From Trichoplusia ni (lineage: Eukaryota; Arthropoda; Insecta; Lepidoptera; Noctuidae), in the NCBI RefSeq assembly GCF_003590095.1, contig NC_039482.1, positions 15,269,657-15,333,656 on the forward strand: 64,000 bases of DNA. The letters are read 5' to 3'. The notes under the pieces are model-generated. The model saw only the letters and a program-made list of their open reading frames with translations. It ran no database searches and had not been told where the DNA came from. This document shows positions 35,882 through 50,312 of the stretch, piece after piece; the first letter of the stretch is position 1; the number at the start of each line of letters is the position of its first letter. Both the position numbers and the translations under genes were made by a program.

Positions 35882-36023
35882 TGCTACGTCAACCGTAGCC
35901 TCGTAGCGCCGCTGCGTCGCCGCCTACACACTGCTACAGTTATCGCTCGGCATACATCATAAGTCTCTCTTATCAATACGATATTGATATAAATCGTTAG
36001 GCGATATTTGCATGTAAATTAAA
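35882..36023 (+). repeat. Dispersed repeat, copy A
   Basis: About 142 bp that match the reverse complement of 57580-57720 at roughly 87 percent by eye. The sequence starts TGCTACGTCAACCGTAGCC and ends TTGCATGTAAATTAAA. Family not known to me. Confidence 0.7.
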
Positions 36024-39000
36024 TCGTAGTGCTACGGGATTGGGCGCCTTATGTCAGTGGTATAAGGTACATAAAGGCGGTGTAGGATCTAACCAACGAC
36101 ATCGTACGTTATAAAATGCTATAATAAGATGTAATGGTATTCTGGACCCCAAATGGATGAGCTGGCTGTGGAGTATATTAATGTTTTGTTGTACTCGGAG
36201 ACTGTGACCGTCGTCATCCTAAAACCAATGTAGATGCACGGGTACTCTGGCGGCCTTTTTTGAAAAAAATGAATTTTTATTCTACTATTTGATCAAGAAA
36301 ACTGTGCACGCAGAGAGGCGACACGTATGCGACAGTGTTGTGTAAGAGGCGGTCGCGGTGGTAAGCTGCTTGTTAGCTTCAGCCCTGGAGCGACGCGTGT
36401 CACCCGGCACAACACGTCTGACGCTAGTCCTCTAGTGTAGTCATTAGACACACCTTATATATTTAAGACAATGATCCTTAACTGCGCGTGTAGATACAAT
36501 GCGTTTCATCATCATCTGGCTGTAGCTCTCATCTCTCGGTAACTATAGTATAACAAATAAAAAACATTCCTCAACACTATAATATGGTGCAATTTAATGA
36601 GCTAGGACGACGGGTAACTGATTAGGATTATGATGACATAATATATGATTATGTAATACAATGACATGAATACTCCATGCATCTGCAAGTCCCCTTCTGC
36701 TCCCACCGCTGTCGCTTCTGAGCTCGACGTGCCGTTGGGAAGTGAGGAGACAAGTTAAGGTCGTGGCCTACTCTCAATATAAAATCACACATCGATAAGT
36801 ATGACACACATCATCAGACTTCGTCCTCTATGCTACTACTGTGCGGGTTCCGCGTAATGTACTCAAAGTGTTCACATTCCGCTCAGGTTCCTACTTCGCG
36901 CTGACATTGTCCCAGTTTCGATTCTTCTATGTGTGACCAGGTTTTGTTACAAGTTTTGCTAGAACTAGGACCTTTTACGAAGGAGAAACCGGCTGTAGTT
37001 ACGGTGTAAGTTACCGGTCGATACTTAGTCCACTTATGCATCTTCTTGTTGATGACTGATCACTTCTAATGTATCTTCTACATCTTGTAAAGTGGCTCTA
37101 TTAATGTCATTCTTTCCTGGCTGCTTTGCTCAACTGGTGTGATCCTACTAGTAAGTTTCATAACAAATTAACAATAAAGTGATTTAAGTAAATATTCAGA
37201 GCTCTCAAAACTTCTATGATGTTGCTTCCCAAACTTATCATCGGCAGATATCATGAATGGGTGACTAAGATAGATTATTAACAGGTAAGATATTACTTTA
37301 CTATCTAATTGGTGAAGTAGTTCAATTTATGATCAGGCGAAGGACGGGGCGGGGGGGGGGGGGGCAGGCACGCGGACCGTTTGAGGGGGGGGGAGTTGGA
37401 GGCATCCTTTGGAGCGTCAATTAACGCGAAACGAAGTGGTGTCGGGTGATTAATCTGTCGTTGAATATCATATTAAATTAATAATTCTGTTGTTCTTCAT
37501 TGTTTCACTTTACTAACACGCCTCTGTTTTATAAAGACAGTATTGCTGTGGTTTGGTTGGTTCCTTATTTTGCTATTGGAATGTATCTCTACCATAACAC
37601 AGTACTTTGTGATCGAATTGACCGTGTCCTGCGTCGGGCAGCGAGCACGCGTGTGCGGCCTGTAATTAATGTTGGCGTCCGATGTTACGGCGCTGACTCC
37701 CGACACGGTCGCCAGGTGTAATTTTGTGTAATTTTAATTCCGGAAACTCTCAAATAAAAAAAAACTGACTAGATGTATTCGCAATGGCAAAACAAATGTT
37801 TTCACGTTAGTGCAGTGGTGCGACTAATGCAAATGGTTGAAAATAATAAAATCTTTCCCGTAGGTTTTACGCGCAGCACTAACTCTACGCTACTGACACG
37901 AGATGGCGTCGGCGGCTCGCTGTCGCCAGTAAATAGTTTGCATATTGGACAGACACGGTCGCCCGGACGGCCGCTCTGCATGTACTCGTAAGCAAGTGGT
38001 GTCGTCATTTTGGACACAAACGGTTAAAATTTGTCGTAGCTTTGTTAAATGTAAGCGCATGCATGGACAGTAGTTTCACTTGAAAGGTTTTTGAATTTAA
38101 CCAAGTAGAGAATTCATGAGATCTGTGATTCCGATAAAACTAATTACTTCTACATTCATAAAGCTTTTTATTAATCAGCTAATGTAAGGTGCACTCTACT
38201 CGGTCGAACGTGTTCACGAGATCTTTGCAAAGCAAATGTTTACAGTACATTGAATGTCCGCGCTGTATGGCGGAGGTCAGGGGGCAGCTCAGCGCGCAAT
38301 CACTCGCCTGAATGGAATGTAAATCACTAGCCCACAGAAATGGCGCACATTTATCACTTTCTGTACCTACTTAACATATAGTTAAAAGGAATCACTGTAA
38401 CAAAAGTAAAAAAAATATGTTAAAACTAACACTTTGTTCTCAGCTTTGTCCATGTTCAAGTCTCCAAAAACTCCCTTTCTCCTTCCAGGAATATGATCTT
38501 CCTTTACAAAATTTTAATAGAATTGAAAACGTTATCATAACGAATTAGTCAGACATAGAGAACTGCTGAAATAATGTTGTTTTTAACCTTCACATAATTA
38601 ACACACGAACTCTATTTTTCGAAAGGACTATTGAAGGCCTAGCCAGTGCATTAGGACTGGCAAAAATATAAAATTTCATGTCTGTGGCAATAGCATTCCT
38701 CTTCGACACTTGACGTGACTTGTCAGTTCCATATTATTGGATGAGTGTTAACGCTCGGAGTAATGTAACTGGTTTTCGGGGCTATACGTGACCGCGGTGG
38801 GCGGCAGAACTCCTGGCCGCATGTCAAGGCGTTCTGTTAGTCGCACTAATACGATTATAAACCCATCGAGTCGCCTTCCAAGAGATTAAATTATAAGAGA
38901 ACGTTTTTCTCCTTTTAATAAGTCGTTAGAGTGTACTGGCAAATTCTTAAAAATTGACTTCCATGTCTACTTAGGGACATCTCTGAATTTGAATAATTCA

Positions 39001-42000
39001 AAACTATGTTCTGTCAAAAACCAATTTGTTTACTAGTTCGACTCACGACCGATCTCCGCGTCAGCTCATGATTTAGGTTGTGATAATATAAGTCCGAAAC
39101 TATACTACTACTCTGAAGATCCCGATAGTTACGCCTAAATACATCGTTAAAATAAAACAATTGAGAAACTCTGATCTAAATAGCAAAGAAAAGCGCACTC
39201 TCTTAAACTCCACTAATACTATTAACCGAGTGAGAAGGTGAATGAACTTGTGATTTAAAGGATCGCAGCTAGCGCCCCGCAGAGCTAATGTTGACGCGTT
39301 TTAATTACACGAAGTGGAAGTTGGTGCGGAGTTCGCGGCTCGATCTAATAATTGCTAATTTCCTCAACAGGTATAAACTTGTAAAGGCTTACTTTGGAAG
39401 TTACGCACCGTGATTTATGAAATATATCGCATGTATAGGCTCAGTGAGAACACACCTTGTAGAGTACAGTTGCTCTGCTGGCGGTTCAGACAAGAATCTA
39501 AATTCTGTTCTATTATTGTTGTGTTGTCTTATGCGGCATATTATAAAACATGATGTTCACTTCCAGAGTCTCCACGCTTATTAATCCACAGTACATATAT
39601 AACCCTTACCATGGACGCCGCTCGCAGCAGGAATCCTCAATCCTTTATAGTCTCTCGTCCGATGTTCATTAATTCGCAGAAGCTCGGTATTTAGAGCGCA
39701 GAAATAATTCATCCGACTATTATAGTTCTCTTATTTCACGTATGACATTATACTGTATGATGTACTGCGCTAATACGTGGCACAGTCAAAGGATCCTCTC
39801 TGCTCATTCTTAAGCTCAGCATTTTTATGGCCTGTAGTTTGCTGCTAGAAAAGTATCCCAGTCTATACTTGTCCCTGTGATAAATCATTTAGTTATTGTG
39901 TGACTCTATCGTTAAACAGAACAGTCAATTATTACATTTTAATGATGCAATGGTTGCATCATTTAATAATGCATCAGTCTCACGTCAGTTACCTACTATA
40001 AAAATATAGAAATAGTAAATGTAGACATTCAAACAAAGCCAACACTGTATCATCTGTGTCATTATAGAGTGAAAGTTTATGTGATCGTCACGTATATAGC
40101 TAATATCAGCCATAAAGGACTCGGGGAGCAGAGGCCCAGGGAAAGTACTCCTCAAACTTTTAAATTTTACCGAACAAGTTCATAAACGTGTTAGCTGTCA
40201 CCACTCATTGTTGCCAGTTTAGAAAACGAAGTTTGTTCTATCATTACGGGACGTGCGTTATGCGAGCGACTTACCTCATCAAGGGGATGATTTGAATTGA
40301 TCTGCGTTATCAAAAAAAATCTTAACGCTTAAAATTACCTATTAATAACGTTGGGTATTCCTTGAAGGCGGGGATTTAGTTCTAGTCTCCAAAGGAGTTA
40401 GTGTTGTATCTTAGGATGACTTAGTGTCGTGTGCCCCGTCCCGCGTCCTCCCGCTTGCGACGTCGCAGCCTCACAGAGTGCAGCACAGCCGGTCACTAAG
40501 CGCGGCTAACTCCTCCACACTGTAATTAGTTGCAACGCAATTAAGTGGAACACGCACGTGAGCTTACGTCTTACCCGCGTTGGTACTCACTGTACCGAGT
40601 GGCTACAGGGGAGGTTTTGTGTTCCTAATTATCATGACACAAGTTAAACAGTTTCGCCAGTTGTAATAGTGCTCACTGTGCTTACAGGTACTCGGTACGC
40701 TTTGCTGTTTCAGTTTATAAAACGACTTTAAAGCTTAATATACTTTTGAAAAACAAAAATGTATTCGTGAGCAGCACTTGCAAAATGCAGCAAATTATTA
40801 TTGTTGTTGGCTGTAAGCCAATGATCGTCGAACGGCAAATACCAGTTTCACAGAAAATCACGTAAAACTTATAAGATTTTTTAAGCTATTACAATATCAT
40901 TTTTGTTCCACCTAGAATGTGGGATATGTATATTGGTCAATACTAAGCTATTCAATAAAATCAATTAAGCCTACATAGTTGGCTGTCAGGATGGAAGTAA
41001 AAATACATAGGTATGCAGTGAGGAGAGCGCGGCGGTGGTGGGCGGTTAGCTCTCACCGCAGAACTTAGAGTTATAGTGGGAAGTGGCAATACATCGCCGT
41101 GGTATTGCTATCACTGGCGACAAACTTGCTTATTCATTCTTTGAATCTCGCTCTTCGTGGTTATCAAATACGATCAAATCAGAATCTGTCAAACTTTTGG
41201 TTTCAATCGTCATTTTCTGATGCTTCCCTCTTCTTTTCTATATTTGGTGATAGTGGCTCGACACAATGGAAATTGGGAGCATTTGTCGAAGCAATTACAT
41301 CGCAGCAAAGTGTACACGTGACTGCCTTGTACACGTAATCTGTGTAGGTTAAAAATGTGTGAGATTTTAATTATTATATTTTTATTAGCGAAGCTGCGAA
41401 GGTGTATTTTTTTCTGATGATATGCTTTTAGTCGGTGAATGTGTAACACATAACTTCATAATTTTGATAAAACCTCCCCGGAACAGTGCGATTGTACTGT
41501 ATGATACGAGTGACTTGCGTAGCGTATAATATCTCCCTTTATATACAGAAGTTGAATGCTCCCTGGCGACCAGCGACGGCCTACGGTAATAAGTTTAGCG
41601 CGGCTGCGGCATCTCCGGGGCAAGCAGCTCAATATATATTATATTAAAATAAAAATAATCCAAACAAAACGAGACCCTGTAAAGCTCACGCAATCATATT
41701 TAATTATATAGGTTTATCAACAGCTTCTGTGTACAGTAATGCTTATGTATATTAATAATCATCTAAGACTTACATAGTTGCCAATTACTGGTTAACATGC
41801 ATTCACAAAATAAGTGATGAGTGCTGGAAAGTATATAAAACTAAATTAACTAGGTAACTTAAATGAGCTCGAGGCTAAAATATAATATAGCAATAAACTT
41901 AAAACATACTTATAAAACAAAAACAGGAGAACAGGAAAACTTATGACCTAATAATAAAACCTACTGATATCGGAGCTGAACTTAATAATCTATATCTACA

Positions 42001-42235
42001 TATACTTCTATCCTAATATATAAAGCTGAAGAGTTTTTCTTTTGTTTGAACGCGCTTATCTCAGGGACTACTGGTTCAATTTGAATAATTATTTTTGTGT
42101 TGAATAGACCATCACGCTGCGACTAATAGGAGCGTACAATGGAAGATGTGGATAAAGCAGGGTAGATATAAATCATAACTTATATCTTCTAACCACGCGG
42201 ACGAAGTCGCGGGCAACAGCCAGTAAATTTATAAT
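42001..42235 (+). mobile_element. Dispersed lepidopteran repeat
   Basis: Starts AATATATAAAGCTGAAGAG and ends GTCGCGGGCAACAGCCAGT. I know this pattern as an abundant repeat in moth and butterfly genomes. The same 3' end is at 24460-24496. No coding content, so non-autonomous. Class not determined. Confidence 0.55.
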
Positions 42236-44282
42236 AAAATATTCTTAAAATGTTAAACTCTGACTAACAACTTTCGCGGCTTTAAAATAACAAACATAAT
42301 AATGTTCCTTATTTCTTTAGTACGAAATTCTGCCCTCGGCTTTGCACGTGTGCGTGTTGGGTATATTAGAGTGAGGATGGTCTCTATCTAACTTGCGCTA
42401 TGCGTAAAGGTTTAATTAACACGGATAGTTAAGCGTAAGACAAATATCACAACTGTACTACTAACTAAACTCAAACTGAGGTAGAATATAAACCAACATA
42501 CATTACACTATCAAACTCGCGTGCTTTTAGGGCCGGTGCAAAGATGGCGGAAAACCGATTAGTTAATGACATTTAGAAGTACTCGATGCTATTCTTGTCA
42601 AACAATGATGCACGTGATGTGGATAGTATTTAAGTTTATTTTCGAGCATCTTTAGCTTCACGCCAATTATGCGGCGGCCGTTACAATGGTGACGTCATCG
42701 TATGTTCACGCAAGACACATTAAGCACGATGTCTGTATCGCGTTGTGTTGTTCCCAATAACACTACTAGGTATTATGTATATTACTACGACACCGCGGTG
42801 CGATCGTCTCCTTACGATCACTTTTTATCATCCATCGCATCCTTACTGCGGAGCCTTTCGTTACATTTGCTTCAGTAATGCGTAATGTATGTCAGGCCAT
42901 TCGCGACGTTCGTTTTCTTTTATTTGTACTGAGCAGTAATGTTTTTTGTGGTAATAGTTGTTATTGGTTGACGATCAGTGATCTGATTTTATTCGTCCTA
43001 CTAGAAATTCTGCCGACAGGGTAACTTGCAGGTTGTAATGTTATGTATAAATGGCAATACCTACTTTTAGAGATATTGATACGTATCCGGTATATGTAAA
43101 GGTTCCGTGATTTAACTATTTTATCATAACCTAACTACATTTGTTTAATTACAAGCTGCCTCCAGCCCACAGTCGACACAGTACGACATCATTATTTTGT
43201 ATTTGGATATTCGTTTGTTGCCCAGCAGCCGTCAGCTGAGCGCGTGACGGACGCTGACGCGGGATGGCCGCGCTCACAGATCACAACAAGTAAAGCCTTG
43301 TGTAGGTTGTGTACACAATATTGTATTACATCATACTGTAAAAGCTCTCACAAAGAGTAACAACAGCAGCACGAAACAGACAACAGTGAAATAGTCAATT
43401 AAGTAAGTTGCAAGTTTTATTATTGCTGTTTCTTTAATCGCTGACAAATATTATACAATGTGAAAGTCACTGTGTCTGTCTTTCGGTTTACCTGTTTCAC
43501 AGTCATAGCTAAGCATATCAAATAAAAATCGGTTTTTTGATAGTTTGAACTTCTTTTAACAGCTAAAGTTTTTGCCACTTTAACAAACATCCACACAGAT
43601 GAAGCGTGTTTAACAAGAAGAATTGTTTCTCGCAGTATCGGTTATGTTGAGCAATGTCCTCAACTCTGCCTGCGGTACCCTGAATGCCAGCAGACCTGCC
43701 CCCGCACAGCGCTCCTCGCTCTCGACATCCTTTCGTACCGCGTGAGAGCTTGTTTGTCACCCCCCCTCCCCACCACCCCTCCTGCGTCTGGTGTTTCGAT
43801 TTCCGTTTAATATCGCGTTAATTTCGCTCCGCGCGACGCTCACTTGTGAAGCTGACAAGTTTCCTTTTTATCAAATAACCGAGTGACGCGCGTGACTGGA
43901 GGCGGGCCGACGACCGCGCGAGCACTGTCTGCTATGTTTCCTATGTTCTCTTGTGGATTATGATTCATTCACGAACTTTATTTATTTTCTTTCTTAACAA
44001 CTCTATTACATTATTTGTATGTTTGATAAAATTCATACTAAGTTCCCCTTAACGAAATGTATGCACGGAGGTAAGCAGTGAAGTAAAAGTGTTTACAGTA
44101 TGACATGTGTAAGAGCCCTCACACGGTGAATAAGCATTGAGGGATGTAAATAAAATAATTGGCTTCATCAAAAATAATCACTTGCTCAGGAACATCTTAG
44201 AATAACTAAGCTAAATCTAAAATTATTTAGGTTAGTATTAATTTTTCTGGTCACAACTTTATTTGGTACAATAAAATCCAAA

Positions 44283-44356
44283 TATTATGAATCGACAAGC
44301 AACACGTCCCGCGCTGTGGGTTCGGAGTGGTGACCTCAACCACTCGGCTATCCGTT
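44283..44356 (-). mobile_element. tRNA-derived SINE, head fragment
   Basis: On the minus strand GGATAGCCGAGTGGTTGAGG is a clear tRNA A box and D-arm. It is followed by the CACCAC segment shared by the other copies. The body is missing. Confidence 0.6.
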
Positions 44357-47300
44357 CAGTCTAAAGTTACGAGCTTATTACTAAACCTAATGCGAACGAT
44401 GGCTCAATCAACAAGTTCACTCACTTATTACTTATTCACTTGTTTTTTACTCCGCTCTGATGAGGGCTTGACGTAAACATTGTTCTACGTTGGAGCTTTT
44501 ACAAATAAATTTTATTTCCTGCATTCTATAACAACTTTACGACTTGACACTTGACATAATTCACGCATTACTTTCATACTTTAAATAAGAACGAGACTAC
44601 GTGGGCCGCGACGTCGCAGCGACATAAATACTAAATATAAAAGCAATTCTTCCAAAATTCCCCCTTTTTGTGTTGCGATTACTTTGAGTGAACAGAAACA
44701 ATGGCATTCTATTTACGTAAAGAATTCTCTTTTAATCGCTTAACAAAAGAGTTCCGTCGCGATGTCGTCGTCAAACAATATCTTTGGGAAACTTTAAACT
44801 TTTATTCGATTCACATTTTTTTATTGTTACGTGATAACCGAACATTCCGATCATGAAGCAAATATTATTCTTGCTTTAGTTATATTTTCCGCACTGTTAC
44901 AAATGAGTAACGAACAGTTAAAAACATTTTACTTACAGAACAGTTTAGGTATAGTGTAAGGTATTGTAATGATTCCCAACCAATGAACCATTGAACCATT
45001 TTAGTCTCGTAATAAATATGTCTCATCAGCAAAGTGCCGATGACTAACTTACATTTACCACCTTTTCCACTACTACAGCTGAAACCGCCGCTGTTATTAG
45101 TATAACAGGTCGGTGTGCCGTGTGGAGTGGTGCCCGCGCGCCGCAGCGCCACTCGTGCTCATTATAACGAGCTGTTGGAGTGAGCAGCGCAACTCCTGTA
45201 CTCCCTCTAAGAGTCGGCCTTATTTATGAAATAAGAAATATTGCTGTTCTTGTATTATAATAAGGACTTATAAAACAATGACAGCTTTAACAGACTTAGT
45301 TATACGTGTAACATAATTAAAACATTTACCATTTTTTTAACTGTACTTCTATACGGCTTACGAAATTAATTTCCATTGAAGTATCATTTAAATATTCGAT
45401 CTGATTGAGTCGTATTATGCGTCACGCACGACGCACGCAGCGCTCTGATTGGTAGAAACTGTTTGCCGGTCAGATCTCAAATAATAAAGCAATGGAGCGG
45501 CCATGTTTGCTAATAACTACACCTTATTGACCTCGGCACGTGCCCGGGCGGCTCCATAACAGCTTACCTACAGTTTTGTCGGCCATATAACCTTCTGATT
45601 AAAACTAAACCCATACCTGGCTGTGTGTTTTCCCGTGAGATTTGAGATATTTGAGTAAACGTAATACATTTGACCATGACTTTTGACCGTACAAAATAGT
45701 TATTTTGACTGATATCAACTAAAGGGCTAAAAAATGTTAAACGTTGTAGCAGAAATACAGCGTCTGTGCAAGTTGTAACGTCTAGCTATCATAGTTCATG
45801 TGAATGAGTGCGGTGACTAACAGAGGCGCAAACTCAAGCAGACCGCGGTGCCCCAGAACTAGGATACCGTTTTGACATTTCAAATACGGTACCCTAAAAA
45901 GTATTCCTTTAAATAAAAATTTGTAAAACTCGGAAATGACCGCAAGCGGTCGTACCGTAGGTTGTGTACAATAACTCGTAATTCTTAATTTAGCTTTTTC
46001 AATTTACGAGAGAAGTGTATGGCGGACGAGAGCGGTGGTGAGAGGGGGGGGGGGTAGAGAGGGGTAAAGTATTCAGCAGTCGCTGGCGATGTGAGGCGGT
46101 ATGTAGCGAGGCATCCACCGGGAAGGGTCACCACACATTAGTACTGGGGTATAGTCATGCAAGGCCAGAAAAGACCACCGATTTGATTTAGATGTGAAAA
46201 AAAACCTTTTTTTGATTCAAAAACAGGGCAATTACACGTTAAACATTCCGGTCAAAACAGTCATGTTATCGTTGTGTCGGCTTGTCGGTTGGTCGGCAAT
46301 CAATCACAATTGTCGGGAGCTTTGTAACGACTTACGTCAAATTAAATACAACCACTCGTTATGACTTGGTGACGTTCGGCGAACTAACTAAGCGTATTAC
46401 ATATAAATACATAGAAATAAGTACTTTCATTTAAAAATAAAGTTTACTATCGTGATTTATTTTATGATATTAATCAAAGGCTTCTCTACCGCTGCTCTTA
46501 ATGGCTATAGATGTATATATATTGTCTCAGCACACACTTTATACGACAAAGATTCGCGTTAAAGAGTTTATCACCGATAAAACTAAGTTGTTTCATCAAC
46601 AAGTACCAACATCACAGTCGTCACACAATATCATGAAAACAATGATCTCTTGATATTTCAATAATATTTTGCTTAAGTTACAGTAACGTGCTAATCGCAG
46701 TAATGCTTTGTCGGTAATATTTTACAATTCCCGTTTACGTGCAGTTTACTATAGCTTAAAGCCTCGCCTAGGTCCTATTTAGATTTAATGTGGACTGCTC
46801 ACGACACGCCGTAGACTCTGAAGGCGCTAGTACAGCGGCGACTGACTTGATTATACACGCAAAGAGCGAGGTCTCAGCGCGCGTTTGAAGCGATGTGGCT
46901 TATCACGATATTATGTCAAGATTTCTTATACTATGTAGTTTCACCCAAGGTCATGACAGGTCCATGTAATTTCTTTTGAACATTAATTTTGAAGAATAAA
47001 AGCGGTATCTAAAATACGTGAAAGGCCTGATTAAAAACTTTGCACGTGCAATTAAGTTTAACAACAACAATTACTATCTAAAACCCGCAGAACAAGTTGT
47101 GTTTCTCTGCCGCTGAAAGTTCTCCCCCGCGTTCCTTATGAAGTATGACCCCCGCTCTACGTCATCAACTTCATGAGTTTTCAAATACAACGCGGACTAC
47201 GTCATGAGCATGAGCTATAACTTGCCTATTACTTTACAAAAATAACGTTATCGCTACTCTATGCGAACTAAACCACTAAATAAAAATCGCTGAGGTCGTT

Positions 47301-47383
47301 ATTATCGTTGGTAGGATAGTTATTGTTTACTCGTAGTTCATGGACAAATCTAAAATATCAATGGAATTGTGGATGCTCCTTTA

Positions 47384-47517
47384 GGGTTGTCCGACTACTT
47401 TCGGACCCAACCAGAGTCTCTGAATTTGTTCTGCTTCTAAACTTCGAGAATTCATGAATAATTTAAATATGAATTAAGAATAATTCATTCATTTGGGTCC
47501 AAAACTAGTCGGAACCC
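47384..47517. mobile_element. 134-bp MITE with terminal inverted repeats
   Basis: The left end (47384-47409) and the reverse complement of the right end (47494-47517) match over about 24 nt: GGGTT, then CCGACTA, then GGACCCA. The interior is AT-rich and non-coding. Size and ends fit a non-autonomous DNA transposon, perhaps Tc1/mariner-related. Confidence 0.65.
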
Positions 47518-50197
47518 GATAAATAGGTGATAGAAAATCATTTCATCATTAACGAAACAATGGTTGATAACTTAAAATGTAAATATGCCATAATAGATTC
47601 GTGTATTATATTGAATCTAAGTCCCTTCAGTTATATGTTCGAGATTAACTGTGTTGGTATGTTCCACTAGTCTCTAGTTCCCTAGTAGCCCCCGTAGTCC
47701 ACGGCAGCGCGCGAGGGTGTTGTGCTGCCGTCGTCACGCGTCGCTCCGGCGACACCGAGACCCGCGCTAATGTATTCACATAAATTATATCCCGCGCTGT
47801 TTGCGAAACAATAACACGACCATTGTTTACTTTTATCTTTTGATCAAAGGAAACTGCCTTTTTAGGTTTTTCTTTTAAGTTTAATACTTTCTTCTTTTTT
47901 AATTCTGGCCTGTTGGTATTGATAACATCTCCTACTCGGCCGTGCTGGAGTGTTGTTGCCAGACTTAACCGGACGCGGCACGGTATTGCATGCAACGGGT
48001 GACCATGAACACTGCACTGTGTTGTAATGCACACACAGTATTTTCAGTAAGTATAAAAGCATAGCAAGTTGTGTCAAAGAAGTTACCTCGCAATCCTTCA
48101 TGTTATTTAGTTGTAGTTATTAAGAGTGCTTTAAGTTCATTTAGTGTCGAGTCAACTAAAATATGATGTATGCAATGACAGCTATGTGATAGCCATTCCA
48201 ACCATGCTATTGCTAATTTAATTGACAATTTCGTCAAATTCATAAGTCATTGACGTTGTTTGAGCTAAGTAATTTTCTTCGATTCCTCCGCCTGGCTATA
48301 GCGTGGTGTCCGCAGCGTCGCGTGCCGGCCAGTGCGGAACCCTCTCTAACTAGTGCTGGCACACGATCGCACACAAAACCATAATTGCCGGATCTCCGGT
48401 CACTATTACCGGCGGCACGCTGACCTGCGAGGTGACTGCGATCCGCAATATGTTGCTGAACTAAGAGCGTGCAACGCCTGCTTTCTTTTACAACTGCAAG
48501 AAATATTTCAATAAAAATGCTTTACCTGTACGCTGATAGCTCGGTAGAGTGCAGATTGTGCTTGCACAGATTATTGGCAATAGAAGAAACTATCTGATAT
48601 TAATAGGTTATTAATTGCTTACTAATTACTTAAGGACTTTAGTTCTTTATGTTGCAAAGCTTACTTATATAATTTAAACATCAGGTCTGGTCTAGTTCAT
48701 TGTGTCATTATTAAAAGCGCCAAGTGTGCAGCATCAGCAGAGTCCATCAAATGCGTGCACTTGTGTGTCCCCTCGCGGAGTGTTTCGTGTCGGAGTGCTA
48801 TGGGGCTCTCTCCAACCTTACTTGAGGATCCTTATCAAAAACTTTCATAAAATCAGCCTCATGACAATATATCTGTAGTATGCTGTTTAATATACATTGT
48901 CTCTCGGACAGTACGTATTAGGGGTACGAGTAGATGCAAAGTACTGTGAAGTAACTCTTAAACACTAATATTCTAGACCTGAAGAGTTCTGACTAAATAT
49001 CGCTTATTAGAAATTTTCGTTAGGATTAGAAGAGCAAAGTACTCGCAACCTACTTTCGTAGCACGTAGGCTGTAAGCGCGCAGATCCTTGAAATATATCT
49101 TGTTATATTTTCGCATCATTACGAACAGGAAAAGGTACACAAATAAGTAACAAAGTTAACGGCGCGTGAGACTGGCATTAATTACCGCGGCCTCGAGCTA
49201 AAAGGAGTCTAACTTCTTTGCACAAACAATTTGCTAGCATAACTGTATTTTAGACAAGTAAAACAACACAAGTATAAACAAATAAGCCATAATGACACTC
49301 TTACATTTATCTTTAAAACATATATGGTACATTCTTTGTAATTAATATCTCCTTCCAGCAAACTTACTAAAAACAACAAAGACTATTTCCTAAACGGGTG
49401 CAAGGTCATGTCAGATGTAGCTTATCAGCTACGAGGTGCTACGCCGTTGCGATACAAGTACGACGGCTTACGGTAAATTAGCTACAGCGCTAATCGGGGA
49501 AGACTCGTGTGTTAAAATACTTATTATGATGTAAGTGTACAATGTCATACGAATACTAATCACTGAATAGGTGTTAAGGTTTGTTTGGCGGTCACACGCC
49601 ATGACGTCACGCATTGCGTCACTGAAGAAAGATCCCGGCGGAGATTTACGAGCGCTACTGTTTATTCCGAAACAGTCCTTAGGATAAAGTTATGGCAGAT
49701 ATCTATGATAATGCTGCTTGTGTTTTGGTATAGACACACTTTTATAGCTGACTCGACTTCTCGATGTGGGGCACATACTACGAGTATTTTTGTTTTCAAG
49801 TTTGATCACGATTATGACTTTTTTGGCCTTGCGCACTATACTGAGCTTATCGTCTAGTACTTTAAAGACTGTTTTATGAGTAACTTGGATACGGTACCCG
49901 ATCTCATAAAGTTGTATCGATACATGTATGTATACCGGGATACTACCTACCTGCACAGATCAGATGCTGCCGGAACATGATCGTAACTTGACGCACTCAG
50001 TGGATTGCTAAGAGGAGCCGGTTCAAGTGATTGGCTATCTTGTTTTACAGTTATGTTTCTCGATTTGTGGTCATTTCAAACCAATAACGTATTTTGAAAA
50101 CCTATCTATTAGATGGAGAAGGAAATTAAGATTGAAATGTATTTTTAAACGACTCTCACTTTATTTAATTTATTCCTTGTGCAATCGAGCATAAAGA

Positions 50198-50312
50198 AAC
50201 CCGGACTCAGGAAAAGCAAATGTGGATCAGACAAACGCTTGTCCTACGCGGCGACCGAACTCGCTATACGCCGCAATTAGAAGGTTTGGCGTGGTGTCAA
50301 CTACTTGGCTAG
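50198..50312 (-). mobile_element. Diverged tRNA-derived SINE
   Basis: Shares with the other copies, in plus reading, the blocks GGACTCAGG, GTGGATCAGACAAACGC, TTGTCCTACGCGG and TTTGGCGTGGTG. The B box is mutated. Confidence 0.55.

Noticed and set aside
47645..48034. Minus-strand frame of 129 residues, Lys-rich in the middle
   Set aside because: No family match, no matching splice partner and mixed composition; kept only as a remark.
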